This document shows, piece after piece, positions 32,354 to 44,454 of a DNA stretch of 64,000 nucleotides. Source of the stretch: Phaeotremella fagi (taxonomy: Eukaryota > Basidiomycota > Tremellomycetes > Tremellales > Phaeotremellaceae); assembly GCA_001599715.1 (NCBI GenBank), contig BCHU01000013.1, positions 806,001 through 870,000 of the forward strand. The letters run 5' to 3'. The notes under the pieces were generated by a model. It had not been told where the DNA came from. It searched no databases and saw nothing but the letters and a program-made list of their open reading frames with translations. Position numbers and translations under genes: made by a program. The number at the start of each line of letters is the position of its first letter. Positions within the stretch are counted from its first letter, which is position 1.

Positions 32354-35300
32354 CTACTTACATACCAGCGACATCAAATGCTGATATTCCTCCTCCCCAG
32401 CTGCCATACACAAAGACTTGAACTTTCCTTCGACCTGAATCAGATCTGACGGAATACCCTGTTGAATAAGAGATCCATTGTCCATCACCAAGATTCTGTC
32501 ACAGGACATGATAGTCTGTATATCAGCTTCAGGTTGTCATACAAACTTACACGTAGTCGATGGGCAATAATCAGAATTGTTGATCCTGAGAATTCCTCAT
32601 GAACCAAGCGACTGATTTGCGCATCGGTTTTGGAGTCGATACTGGCCGTAGCTTCATCCATTATTAGGAGTTTCTGCCTCTTTAGCATTGCTCGAGCAAG
32701 TACAATGAGTTGTCTTTGCCCAACTGAAAGGCTAAAAGTGGTAATCATCAATATTCAACATCCAGGTCATGCACATAAGGGCATAGCTTACTTTTCTCCC
32801 CCACTCTTGATCTCTGTCTCAAGGTTTGTAAAGATGTTTTGAACACCTTCTTCTTCTGTAAAAGTGTTAGAAGATGCAACGGAATCAGATGAACAGTGTG
32901 AAAAGTTCTTGATCAGCTGAACTTGGTGGAGGGCATCAAACAGCTCATCATCTTTAAAGTTTCCTTCTAGATCAATGTTGAGTCGTAGGGTCCCGCTGAG
33001 TAAAACAGGATCTTGAGAGATTATCCCAATACGTGATCGAACAAATCCAAGCGGCAATGAAGCCAGATCTAGGTAGGCTAAGTCTTCTGTAATCAATCCG
33101 GTGACAATCACTTACCTTGCCCATCAATAGCAATACTTCCTTTGGTGATCTCTACAAAGCTGAGAAATGCTTTGGCAAGTGTGGATTTTCCACCACCTTC
33201 AAGATCTCAAATTTTGTATTTTGACAAGAGTAACAAGTTACTTACCGGTTGCTCCAACTATGCCAACCCTTGTGCCGCCTTCTACACTAAATGTGATGTT
33301 ATGTAGAATCTCAGGCATATCTGGGGCGTATCTCACACAGAGATCTGTTACTTGCAGCCCACCAACTGAAGGCCACACTGGTGGCACATTGACAGGAATT
33401 TCAGAAAGATCTGGGGAGTCTTGAGTAATGTCCACATCGTCTTCTGTTTCCAACTCGCAGTATTCCGCCATTCGTTCTAAGCTGATTCCCTGAGTCTCTA
33501 TATCACGGAGATTGCGAACCACAGCAGAAATGTTTCCACCAATAGCATCCGAAAAGCTCATTAGAAATCCGGCTAAAGCTCCTGTTATTCCTGGGGTATT
33601 CAAGACGCAGACCAGGGTAGCTGCTTGTATGACCAAAGCAACATATCTAAGTTTCACTAAGGAGTGCAGTGAGTAGACCTAAGAGGAAATACGTTGGAAT
33701 CCTTACTTACTGTAGAACCACTCGTTGATAAAACATCGCCAGGAAAATGTATTTATCCTCATATTGATGAGTCCAGCAAATTCTTCAACGTAAATACATC
33801 GTATTTGATTAATACGTACCTTTTACCAGGAATGTCTGAGCTCCGAATGCTCTGATAACAGTAGCCCCAGCTGCCGTCTCGATGAATATGGCATTGATTT
33901 GGCCGGGTATTACCGAGTCTAACCGTTTTATTTGGTTTCCGAAAGTCTTGTACCTCTGTGCCTTCATAAATCAGTCAGTAAATGTAGCATGATGAATGAA
34001 AAAGAAAAAGATACAAACAGGCTTCCATGCGATCAACACAGAGATGACAGTGATCACCCCAAAAACTCCTCCTGCCACATACGAGATGACAACAGTGCTG
34101 ACGATCGCTGTTCGTGTTAGCGGAACGATCAAATCTAAAGTCTTACAATCAAGTATATCAACTCCAATTATTCCCAACAGCCAGGTGCACTTGGTGATCT
34201 CCGACTGAACCAATGTTATTCCAGAAGTTGGATGCCATTGAAAACAACTCACAAAGTCCTGGCTGAACCTTTGCATAATGGAACCAGCACGAGTTTGAGT
34301 GAAGAAGATCATTTTGGCTTTCAACATAGAATGGAGCATCTTCCCATGAATCTAGGAGTCGGTTTTGATGAATTGTATTGTATTTTGGTGTGCCAGAAAG
34401 GGACAACCCACCTTTTTGGAAGCCCTGACCGCTCCAAAATGAAGATAAATCTGAATTGAAGCTCTGAAGAGGACAGCAACAGAACTTAACTGACTTTTGT
34501 TAGCAATGATTCCAGAGGTGAAGGCGTTGTTTCACTAACAATGAGTATAAGCAGCAACCAAGACGCTGTCCCTCGCTCCTTTTCCAAACCCCCTGTCCAA
34601 GAGCTACGATGTTTAGTGGCAGTCATTACTCTACAGTATCGCCACTTACGCTACGAGCCGTCGTTCAAACACAGGTGTGACACTACTTCCCAGCAATATA
34701 CAAGCAAACCCAGCCCAGAACAAGGGGGATCCTATTGAAGCCAACAGCTTTGTCCAATGCCTAGCCTGTACTTTACCTGTTTCTTGAATTTCCTCTTGGA
34801 TCAATTGTTTTGGAGTTCTAGCCAAATGAAATTTGACTTCGAACGATTCCGCCGGAAGACTTTCCAAGCTGGTTCCGTTTTCTTTCTCTGACGTCGATGA
34901 TCCGCCAGCTTCACTACCGCTCTGAAGATTGGTCCTCAGGTGGGTCATGTGTTTACTCAACAGAAGCTCCGGTCCAGTTCCCTCCCACGCTATTTTCCGA
35001 TCTTGCAAGAAAAAGGCAGAGTGAGCTACCGGCGCAAGGAGCTCCACAGCGTGTGAAGCGATGATGATTGTCCGATTTTCCATGAGAGAAGAACAGAAAC
35101 AGTGGGTTAAAATATGTTTACTGGTTTCAGCATCAACTGCACTGATAACATCATCGAGTATTAGGATAGAAGCCTTGCTGTATATCGCTCGAGCAAGAGA
35201 AACTGTCAAATAAGTGAAACGTCAGAGTGTTTCCCTGTAAGTAAAACACTCTACATTGGAATGTACGTGTCTCTGCTTACCTCGAGCCTTCTGTCCACCG

Positions 35301-38164
35301 GAAAGAATCTTACCCCTGGCGAATCAGTAGTGCCATTCAAGTACCTCACCTTTCCCCTATTTCTGTGAAATCACTGTCTTCCAGAATTCTTAGATCCGGG
35401 AGAAGACCAACTGCCTGTATGTCAGAATACTGATGGCGAGATGAGCTCACAAATAAAACATTTCGGTAACGCTCCTCATTCATGGGCAGTCCAAATAGAA
35501 TATTCTCGCTAACACCGTTAACACTAATTTTCAACAATGTTTGGATCGAGCCTACCGGATACTCATGCTCTGTAGCCATGCGGTCTACAGTAGTCAGTAC
35601 CTATGCGCAAATAACCTGATTACAAGAAACTCACTTGAGGGACATAAGCAACTCCAGCATTGCAGCTCCAGTCGCAGGGTTCTGTTTCTGAATCGACAAA
35701 TGGAGTCGCAGCGTAGTGTACCTCACCTTGTAAAACGCTCACCTCCCCCAGAAGAGCGTTCAGCATTAAGGTTTTCCCGGAACCAAATTCACCAGCAATG
35801 AGGGTGATTAGTCCACGTCCAAACTCAAAATCTATGTCTTGCAAAGTAAAAGCTTCGTGATCATGATTCCACCCGATAGTACCGTGAATCGATAAAATGC
35901 CATCCTCGGAAGGGATCATACCTGATCCCTCTGTTTCGTAGGAAGAGATGTCTGAAGACGAAAGATACCTGTCGAGTCTTTTTATTGATAAAAGCTGCTC
36001 CATCGCAGTGGATATCAAGAATGGAAGTGATTGAACAGTGCGTTGGAGATCTGAACAGTTTCAGCCTTGAATTCCTACATCTCTTCAAAATCAGCTCACG
36101 CATACTGATCTCGAATGCAGTCTGAATTGTGATCAGTATATTGTCAATACAATAAGTAGCCATCGCTACAACTCACAAAAGCTACAGCTGCTGTCAAATG
36201 TTGTTGAGCCACTAGAGTATAGTGCGTAAAGGCGCAAAGCACCACTAATGGAGGTACCATAAATCTATACAGTAATCAGAAGTTTTGTTTCGTATAAATT
36301 CTTACTGTATGTAACCAGCAAGTTGTCCCAGGGAAGTCGACATTGTAAATTTTCTAAATTCTCTTTTCTGAATGTCAACAATTCTTTTATACCAGTATCG
36401 CTCGGAGGCCATTAGTTTAATCATGGATATTGCTTGAATTGCCTCTTGCATTAGGGACATCTTTTCATCCTTGATTGTTAACCGCTTGGCGAAAACCTTA
36501 AATTGCAGGTTAGAAAGGATGACTGGGAGTGGAAAAATGATGATCAGAGTCGATAACCCCCAAACTGCGGATACACCTAAGGTGTGTGGTCAGACAACGG
36601 TAAGCAGGAAGAGTCACAGCTCGTAGAAAATGTATTGCTACTTACCCAACAGCATATAGAGGTAAAAGCATGCAATTCCCAGTTCAATCAAGGCATGTAA
36701 CAGCTCGGCGCAACTCTCTACAAAATCCGCTGCAGCCCGAACATCAGTAGATATCAAGTTGACAATCTCTGTCTTGGTGAATAGTATCGTGTCTTTTGAT
36801 TGATTTGAAGTCGGAGAAGCGAATAAACTACGAGTTAAGGTTTTCCTGATTGATTAGTGCTACAACTGAGCCTTGGTCATACCTCCACAAGATGAAAGAG
36901 CCATGAAGAATAAACCTATGTCTCAACCAATATGAAAAGCTATCTACTCAGCACTTGGGATTTCATCCAAAGACTTACATTGCATTGATGTTCTTAGACA
37001 AGAGGGAGTAGCCAAGCAGACTCAATATCAATAGAATTGAATACAGAACAGGACTTGATGACATCTCTGGATTATCAAGAAGGAATATTATCTGTTGTGA
37101 ACAGTATGTTGGAGCAAATGCAAGAGGCGTAATGAGAAGGTAGAGCACAATATCTCAAGATCAGAATCGTTGGGAAACACAAAGACTCACAACAAATAGA
37201 GAATACCCGTTCCGGTCTCCATAGTTGGAAAATTATTGACCTAGTTTCTTGCACCTTTGTAAACTGTTTTGCATGTTTTAACACATTCTGTACCCGTGTC
37301 CAAGTTGGCGGAGAAGGGATATCACGAATGTCAGGGAAATTCATTTTTGAAGTAGCTTTGATAACCGGTGAAACGAAAGACCAATTCCACCAAGAAAATA
37401 TTGAACAATGTATTGATCCAACAACGTTAGGCTCGCGCTCAGGAGGTTGTGCTTCTAGTTGAACTCTGACAGCTTTTGTGTAGATAGGTCTAAGATCTTG
37501 ATAGAATTTGGGACCGGTTGGTACGTTTCCAGAAATGATAAAAATCGAAGCTATGCAGCCTGTCGCTAAGATCGCAAACCAGTCTTTGATTTTGTGGTTC
37601 TTCCAAATTTGTAAGTTGTTAGTCAGACAATCTGTTAGGAGAAAGAATGAAAGATAACATCCGACATTTAACATCCATAAGTGAGAAGTGATGTTCTTTG
37701 TGTACCATAGTGCAGCGATATCAGTCGCAAGTACTGAAGAAGCAATTATATTTGATGTTGTATTCAGAGTCATGTCGGAAATACCTCTTTGAAGGCTTGA
37801 TATGAGGTTAATGACTGATAGCAGCAGCATCAACCGTTTTGGCCAAATATTCTGCCACATTAGCAAGTTTACGCCACAGAAGTCTTACCTTCTCCCAAAA
37901 TCCAGCTAGATCAATGACTTCCCCTTCACATACTGATGTGATACCCATTTGAGATAGCAAGGTGTTGTTGAGCTGTGTCTTTTTGTCGTTCGGATCGGGT
38001 GTAGAAGTAGTGTCTAGTTTGATTCTGCCTGGGTGGCAAAGCTTGAATTGATGAAAGAGAAGGATTGTAATGGAGATTGTTGTAGCAATGAGAAGGATAT
38101 AGGTGGAGAGATCATCAATGTTGATACTCGAGAAGTACTGAGGCTGTGAGCTGAGAGTCTTCAT
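32354..38164 (-). CDS. Full-length ABCC-type (MRP/multidrug-resistance) ABC transporter
   Basis: Start ATG 38164 ([15 protein letters not shown]), stop TAG 32354-32356, many exons. An N-terminal group of membrane helices (TMD0-like) precedes two membrane-domain/nucleotide-binding-domain halves. NBD1: Walker [10 protein letters not shown], signature LSGGQKAR, and [12 protein letters not shown] with Asp in place of the catalytic Glu, the usual ABCC asymmetry. NBD2: Walker A GATGGGKST split by an intron, signature LSVGQRQL, Walker [13 protein letters not shown] and switch His in IIAHRL. The tail reads [20 protein letters not shown] exporters pump glutathione conjugates, metals or drugs at vacuole or plasma membrane; substrate and membrane are not readable here. 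The last codons coincide with a splice-donor-like GTATGTAAG, so the extreme C-terminus is uncertain. Confidence 0.9.
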
Positions 38165-38833
38165 TCTGTACGGGAGTTTATGTTGGTGTCGGAAATTATG
38201 AGAGTTTCAGGGAATGAAAGTGGATTTGGTGGCTTTGTTCTATGTATTTATTCTAAATATGGAATGAATCAGTGACATGCATATAGAAACTTTCATCAAA
38301 GGAAGTGCCTCCTTACAGCTCTCCATTTAAACTGCGTATGAAAAGTGATTGAACTCTTTTCATTCCGTCCGTTTTGCTCAAAAACTGCGACAGTCGTTTC
38401 ACGTTTTGAGTTGAAAACCTTTGTTCGTCAACTAATTTTCTCAGAATGAAACAGAGCTGGGTTTTGATTCATGGAATGACCCTCATGTAAACCCCAATTC
38501 ATTCCTATGCAAGTGATAGATTAGTACCTGGCCTCGAGGTGTAATCTGTTCCACCCGCAGATTGTAAGGCTTAACTACTGGATGACATCCTCAGTTGTTC
38601 AGACTGGCATGCGCCCCTCATATCTAGGTGATAGCAGAATGGTTGTTTGTGGCATCTGCGGAATGAATGGTTGTTAGATATCCCGTCTCAATTACAAATT
38701 CTCATGATGGTCTCTGTGTCGACGGAATTGAAAATACCGGTACTGATGCACTTCCATCATTCATTCAAAGTACACATATACGGCAAAAAGCTACTCTGCC
38801 GAAGACTCAAAGTATACTTTCTTCCCATCTCGC
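38165..38833. other. Intergenic: ABC transporter promoter and 3' region of gene B1
   Basis: About 670 bases. Nothing recognisable seen; the open frame at 38647-38874 on plus is not protein-like and overlaps the B1 terminal exon on the other strand. Confidence 0.35.
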
Positions 38834-39518
38834 CTAAATACCACCGGACGAAGCCTGATAGAACAGACCAGTGACTAAAGCGCTAGAGGTAAGTGTAAGC
38901 ATTAACTTGGCAGTTAACATAGCGTATTTCATAGGCCTTTCTTTATTCTCCTGATGTTCCTCATCAGCCCACTGGCAAAGAGTGTTGATCCTAAACATCA
39001 GTTACAAGGAATGTTTTGATTTAGTGAAGGGCTCACGAATTGATATCGACTTCTTCACCGTTCAATAACGATACAAGACTTGACAGATACTCTCCGTCAA
39101 GGGATTCCCCATTTCCATAAGCGAAGAAAGCTTGAGCGAGTTCTCGTAGATCAGCGGGAGCTGGTTTATTTTCAGCTATGTTTCTTTGGAGGATGGATTT
39201 TTCGTCGTAACCTGCATCAGTGACCTCATTGAAGAGTTGATATGATTGTCGGCGAATTTCGACTGGGAGTTTTTGATGTATCCCAGTACAAAGAGCCTGT
39301 TTTATTTTAGTGAGATTGATGGAGCTGAGATTATGGGAGAGGAGTGAGGAGTCGTGTTCCGACTCCGTGATCATTTCAGGAGAAAGTGAAATCCGGGTTT
39401 GATTGGAGGATTTCTGTTCTAGACTCTCGAGACGAAGTTTTCGAACTCTAAGGAGATCATCACCAGTTAATACTTGGCGATTGGGTGAGAAGCAAGATAG
39501 ATTCTCTTGGGAGGACAT
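38834..39518 (-). CDS. Orphan tail-anchored protein B1 (paralogue of B2)
   Basis: Start ATG 39518 (MSSQENLSCFSPNRQV). A single intron of about 55 bases follows VDIN; exon 2 runs to TAG 38834-38836. The protein of about 210 residues is helical and charged, then carries one C-terminal hydrophobic helix (AKLMLTLTSSALVTGLFY) and only a seven-residue tail, the layout of a tail-anchored membrane protein. It aligns along its length with the next gene, B2: LTGDDLLRVRKLRL versus LTGETLKAYRRLRL, ELAQAFFAYGNGES versus ELLQAFTAVSKKES, and a shared KER before the anchor. No named family is recognised. Three copies of GCCTTCT lie in the 210 bases upstream. The membrane and function are unknown. Confidence 0.72.
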
Positions 39519-39896
39519 GGTGGTTGGTAATAACGAAAAAAGGAAGAATCATTAAAAAAACTCTTATAAGCGCTGGAGCGAGGTTGGCAGTTGAGAAGGC
39601 AGTCTTGGAGAAGGCTCAAGAAGGTGGTTCACACAGCAGACATATGACGGCTTGGTTCTTCGCTTTATAGAAATTGCTGATGCTTCCGGGAGTAAAATGA
39701 ATGTTTTCAGGCTTCATGAAGAAGGCAGGTGGGGTGTAGTTTGCTCTCCACTTCACGATAGTTGCAAATAACAGTATGATGAGGGCTTAATATTAAGGAT
39801 ACTCTTTTCGTCAAGTCTGCTTCAACCTACATCATATAGTCTCTTCTTCCTAAATATGTACAAATCCTACCAATGCACTCCACCCAAATTTCACAC
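39519..39896. promoter_or_regulatory. B1 promoter / B2 3' region
   Basis: About 380 bases. On the minus strand GCCTTCT occurs at 39594-39600, 39609-39615 and 39720-39726, that is 76, 91 and 202 bases before the B1 start. No coding signal. Confidence 0.45.
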
Positions 39897-40468
39897 CTAC
39901 ATAGAAATATTGAGGTAATAGCCAAGGGCCAAAATGCCTAGCGCACCAAGTACAGCCGTCTCCCTAAACTCTGTCCGTTCTTTTCGATCGAACTCCCCTT
40001 TCAGCCATACCAAAGTATCTTCGGTGCGGATACGTAATTTACCGCTAGCGCTTCTAACCATCTCTTCCAATGCCGCTTCACTCCAATCAAACTTCCCACT
40101 CTCCTTCTTTGATACAGCTGTAAACGCTTGGAGCAACTCAAATATATCCCCAGGAGCTTCTGCTCCACTCTCGATGTTACGTTCGAGTACTTTATATTGA
40201 TCGTACACACCTGTTTGAGCATCGATACTTTCCAAAACACTGTAGGCGGATGTATGGAGATTGAAGGTAGTTTCTTTTTAATCTCACTTTCGAGAATATC
40301 GATAACATTTTTGAAATTGTCTTCGGGCCAATATGAATTCGGCGCTTTTTCTATGGTTGAGTATGGTTGAAGTGTGGTGAGTCGGAGTCTTCTGTATGCT
40401 TTTAAGGTTTCTCCAGTTAGCGGGACGCCTTTATTTGAGAACCAGGTGATATCGTCTAGAGTTGACAT
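39897..40468 (-). pseudogene. Orphan tail-anchored protein B2, frameshifted
   Basis: Start ATG 40468 (MSTLDDITWFSNKGVP). The N-terminal part runs in one frame to about 40252 (..KKKLPSISIH). The paralogous continuation (SVLESIDAQTGVYDQ, then ELLQAFTAVSKKES) is in another frame, from about 40245 to TAA at 39897. Alignment with B1 (KLPVEIRRQSYQLFNEV) places the break at one missing base near 40240-40252. The C-terminal part is intact and ends in a hydrophobic helix (ETAVLGALGILALGYYL) with a four-residue tail. An alternative is a 77-base intron (donor GTGAGA, acceptor AAACAG) that restores frame but deletes about 26 residues conserved in B1. So this is either a young pseudogene, a sequencing error or an alternatively spliced gene. 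Unlike B1, no intron lies before the anchor. Confidence 0.6.
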
Positions 40469-40787
40469 TTCGTATTGGTTGGATTGTTCGGGTAAAGTGA
40501 AATTTGAAGATTACGGTAATCGAGGATGAAAGAAAGAAATGAGGGGGAAGATCAATTCAGGTGGGGGACTGTATCTTTCAAGTACAAATCACCGCTCGGT
40601 TTAGAAGACTTGGATTTGAAAGGACTGAATTCGAAAGGATTGGGAACAATGGGAGGGAATGTTTTGATGCACATTCTTGTGGCAATTTCAAACATACAAA
40701 AACGAAAATGATTGCTTTTCGACCTTTCAATCATCGCATCACTTCCAAGACTAATTTGTTTCGAGTATAAATGTATTTACAGACCCG
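40469..40787. other. Intergenic between B2 and gene C
   Basis: About 320 bases with B2 promoter and gene C 3' region. Overlapping short open frames on both strands lack protein-like character. Confidence 0.35.
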
Positions 40788-41453
40788 TTACTTAATATCC
40801 TCAAGCTCAAGTACGTTATCAGGTTTATGTTTTGGATCAATTGTCCATCTCCAAACATTATAACTATTAGTAAGTACTGGTGGTGTAGTGCGAATACTGA
40901 TTTTTTGTTGAAAAAGCGAATAATTATCGAAATTGATCGAGAAGCTTTCTGAATTCGTTGTCGATTCCCCAACCTCAATCAACGTATCAGTTGAAAAATC
41001 CTCAACGAGATATGAATGTTCATCCCCTTGAAAACCATATTCTTCTTCTTCGAAAAAGGATCCGAATTGAATCTTTTTGATTTTGATTGAATGGATCTCG
41101 AAATAACTGATCAACTTTTTTCTGATTTCTTTACACAATATAATTATACCTTCTTTACCTAATTCTTCGATATCTTTGGCACCAAGATCTGAGTTAGGTT
41201 CATAATTTGGTGGACCGTTTTTAGCCATATAATCAAACGTTAGTTTATTTATAGATTCGAATACCGCTAGAACTTCTTTCTTGTATTCTTTGGGCGCATC
41301 GCTATGAAAGTGCGTTTGCATTCGACGTTGAATTGCACCTGTGACCAATCGGTTTAGTTCGTACTCAGGAAAACATTGGATACTCATTCCTTCTGTTAAC
41401 CATTTTGACGTTGAGACCGAGTTGGTGGTCGAGGGTTTTTTCCAGGTCAACAT
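40788..41453 (-). CDS. Orphan protein C, 221 residues, intronless
   Basis: Single open frame from ATG 41453 (MLTWKKPSTTNSVSTS) to TAA 40788-40790. Soluble, charged, with a helical middle (AIQRRMQTHFHSD, KKEVLAVFESINKLTF, EIRKKLISYFEI) and a C-terminal part of predicted strands. No signal peptide or membrane helix. No family recognised. The segment around VLAVFESIN has faint resemblance to the B proteins in the same position (SVLESID / LFNEVTD), too weak to claim homology. Divergent from MET6, with which it shares a 420-base promoter interval. Confidence 0.65.
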   Translation of the reverse strand: MLTWKKPSTTNSVSTSKWLTEGMSIQCFPEYELNRLVTGAIQRRMQTHFHSDAPKEYKKEVLAVFESINKLTFDYMAKNGPPNYEPNSDLGAKDIEELGKEGIIILCKEIRKKLISYFEIHSIKIKKIQFGSFFEEEEYGFQGDEHSYLVEDFSTDTLIEVGESTTNSESFSINFDNYSLFQQKISIRTTPPVLTNSYNVWRWTIDPKHKPDNVLELEDIK

Positions 41454-41664
41454 GTTGATTCAAACTTGTGAGTGGTGATAAGTAGTATATAGAAGCTCAA
41501 AAGCTTTGAATTACATATCATTGTTCCTCATTAGGTGGAGCTGAATTGGAAGACATCGAAAGAAAGAAGTCTTGAGAAAGAACGATTGTCGCAAAGCCAC
41601 AAACTTCAGGTGCCACAAAGAAGATGCACGTTGTTCATGAAAACACCGTGAAATACTATACTTG

Positions 41665-41682
41665 AAAAGACACGTCATTTAT
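41665..41682 (-). promoter_or_regulatory. Recurrent TAAATGACGTGTC element, copy 2
   Basis: Reverse complement reads ATAAATGACGTGTCTTTT, about 195 bases before the MET6 start. Same core as upstream of MAK11/SEC6 and TRF4. Confidence 0.55.
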
Positions 41683-41782
41683 ATTTACCCTGAGTCTGTC
41701 TTTTTTTTTTCTAACGGCGAGCCGTGAGTTGAGTGAGCTTGGGCGTGGCGTGATTGGATTGGATCGTATCATCTAGAACGAA

Positions 41783-41790
41783 TATATAAA
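41783..41790 (+). promoter_or_regulatory. TATA-box candidate of MET6
   Basis: TATATAAA about 90 bases before ATG 41876. Confidence 0.55.
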
Positions 41791-41875
41791 CTATCTTTTT
41801 AACTTTTATTTCTCTCTTTCAACTGTTTCTCCTTTTCCTTCCCTCTTACATTTATTAACAAAAACAAGAATAACT

Positions 41876-44454
41876 ATGGTTCAATCCGCTATTCTCGGTT
41901 ACCCACGTATCGGTTCAGGTCGTGCCATCAAGAAGGTATGTTTTTTTCCTCCAACAAATCATTCCACTTTTCATTTCTTAGTAACGAACGTTTACTGATT
42001 TTCTGCCATCTCATTTAGGCCGTCGAGTCCTACTGGGGTGGTAAATCTTCTGCTGAAGATCTCCAAGCTGTTGCTAAGGCTATCAGAAAGGAGAGATGGG
42101 AATCCATCAAGTCAGCTGGTGTTGATGTCATCCCATCGTAAGTTGGCTCGTCAACGTTGATTTGATCATCTGCTAATCAACCTTTTACTTTTAGTGGTGA
42201 ATTCACCCTCTACGATCATCTCCTTGACCACTCTTTCAACTTCAACGTTATCCCAGAGAGATACACTTCACAAAACTTGTCTGACCTCGACACCTACTTC
42301 GCCATGGGTCGTGGTCGTCAAGACCGTGAAAAGGGTATCGATGTCGTTGCCTCAGAGATGGGTAAATTGTGAGTACACGGGTCAACTTTCCGTAACATCC
42401 CACTTACACCCATTTTCAGCTTCGACTCCAACTACCACGTCGTCAAGGTTGACCACTCCCCATCATCCGAGTTCAAGCTCCGTAACAACCAAGCTTTGGC
42501 TGAATACGAAGAAGCCAAGGCTCTTGGTATTACCACCAGACCAGTCATCTTCGGTCCTATCACCTACCTCTCCCTTGTCAGAAAATCTCGTGACGCCCCA
42601 GCTGATTACGAGCCACTTCAATCTCTCGACGCCCTTCTCCCAGTCTACGTTCAACTCCTCTCCGAGTTAAAGGCTGCCGGTGTCGAGCACGTCCAAATCG
42701 ACGAGCCATTCCTTGTCCTCGACAAGGCTGAATCTCTCGGTGCTGAGTACAAGAAGGTTTACGAGACTCTTGCCCCAGTCGCCCCAAAGATCACCATCAC
42801 CACCGCTTACGGTCGTGTCGGTAAATCCATCGAGTTCCTCAAGGATCTCCCAATCTACGGTCTCCATCTCGATCTCGACCGTGAACCCAAACAACTCGAC
42901 GCCGTTATCGCCGCCATCAAATCTACCAAGATCGTTCTCGAACTCGGTTTAGTTTCTGGTCGTAACATCTGGAAGAACGACCTCAAAGCCTCCAAGGCCC
43001 TCGCTGACAAAGCTATCGCTGAACTCGGTGCTGACCGTGTTGTCGTTTCAACCTCATCTTCCCTCCTCCACACTCCCATCACCCTCAAATCAGAGACCAA
43101 ACTCACTGAACAACAATTGAGTTGGCTCTCATTCGCCCAAGAGAAGGCTGAGGAAGTCGCCGCTCTTGCCAGTGTTCTCGGTGGTGCCGAATCCGCTCTT
43201 TTCGAGCAAAACACCAAAGACATTGCTGCTCGTCGTGAATTCGAGGCCACCTCCGACTCCGCTGTCCGTGACCGTGTCGCCAACATCACCCCAGAGCAAC
43301 TCTCCAGAAAATCCGACTTCCCAACCCGTCGTGAAGCTCAAAAGGCTCATCTCAAACTCCCCAAATTCCCAACCACCACCATCGGTTCTTTCCCTCAAAC
43401 CAAAGAGATCCGTGTTGCCCGTGCTAAATTCACCAAGGGTGAAATCACCAAGGAAGAGTGAGTTTGTAACGTTTACATTAAGAACTTGACTAATCTATAC
43501 TGCAGATACGAGAAAGCCATGGAAGCTGAAGTTGCTGCCGTCGTTAAATTCCAAGAAGAATGTGGTCTTGACCTACTCGTCCACGGTGAACCAGAACGTA
43601 ACGATATGGTTCAATACTTCGGTGAACAACTTAACGGTTTCATCTTCACCCAACTTGGTTGGGTTCAATCTTACGGTTCAAGATACGTTCGTCCACCCAT
43701 CGTTGTCTCCGACGTTTCAAGATCTCAACCAATGACCGTCAGATGGTCCGCTTACGCTCAATCCCTCACTGACAAGCCAATGAAGGGTATGCTTACTGGT
43801 CCAGTCACCGTAAGTTGACATGACTCCTTTTATCGAATCCACACTGACTCTCCTTAGATCCTCAACTGGTCCTTCCCCCGTGCCGATATCTCCAAGGAGG
43901 TTCAATCCAAGCAACTCGCTCTCGCTCTCCGTGACGAAGTTGTTGACCTCGCCAACGCCGGTATCAAGGCTATCCAAGTCGATGAACCAGCTATCCGTGA
44001 AGGTCTTCCTCTCAGAAAAGCTGACTGGGCCAACTACCTCCAATGGGCCGTTGACTCTTTCCGTCTTTCAACCTCAGGTGTTGAGAACGACATCCAAGTC
44101 CACTCTCATTTCTGTTACTCCGACTTCGGAGATATCTTCCCATCCATCCAAGCTCTTGACGCTGATGTTATCTCCATCGAAGCTTCCAAGGCTGATCTCA
44201 AACTCCTTGACGTCTTCAAGTCGTACGGGTACTCCAACGAAATCGGTCCAGGTGTTTACGACATCCACTCTCCTCGTGTCCCCTCCACCCAAGAAATCAA
44301 GGACCGTGTCGCTGCCATGCTCGAAGTTCTCCCCAAGGATCTCCTTGTCATGAACCCAGATTGTGGTCTCAAGACCCGTGGATGGAAGGAAACCGAGGAA
44401 TCCCTCGCCAACCTCGTCGCCGCTGCCAGATGGGCTCGTGAGACCTACGCTTAA
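41876..44454 (+). CDS. MET6: Cobalamin-independent methionine synthase
   Basis: Start ATG 41876 ([16 protein letters not shown]), stop TAA 44452-44454, six exons, about 765 residues, full MetE length. N-terminal barrel with [15 protein letters not shown] and [19 protein letters not shown]; linker with [16 protein letters not shown]-terminal catalytic barrel with the zinc-ligand regions [13 protein letters not shown] (His, Cys), SIEASK (Glu) and [11 protein letters not shown] (Cys). It transfers a methyl group from 5-methyl-tetrahydropteroyl-polyglutamate to homocysteine in the cytosol. Codon use is strongly biased to C-ending codons (CTC, GTC, ATC, GCC), unlike neighbours, as in highly expressed fungal genes. 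That bias leaves several long antisense open frames, which I regard as artefacts. Confidence 0.97.

Larger units (their letters stand above)
41454..41875. promoter_or_regulatory. Divergent promoter region, gene C and MET6
   Basis: Contains the recurrent ATAAATGACGTGTCTTTT element (minus strand, 41665-41682), a TATA candidate at 41783-41790 and a C+T-rich MET6 leader (tttctctctttcaactg). Confidence 0.6.

Noticed and set aside
42194..44353. Several long open frames on both strands overlapping MET6
   Set aside because: They follow from the strong codon bias of MET6 (few stop-like triplets off-frame) and have Ser/Pro/Thr-rich or Glu/Gly-rich shadow composition.
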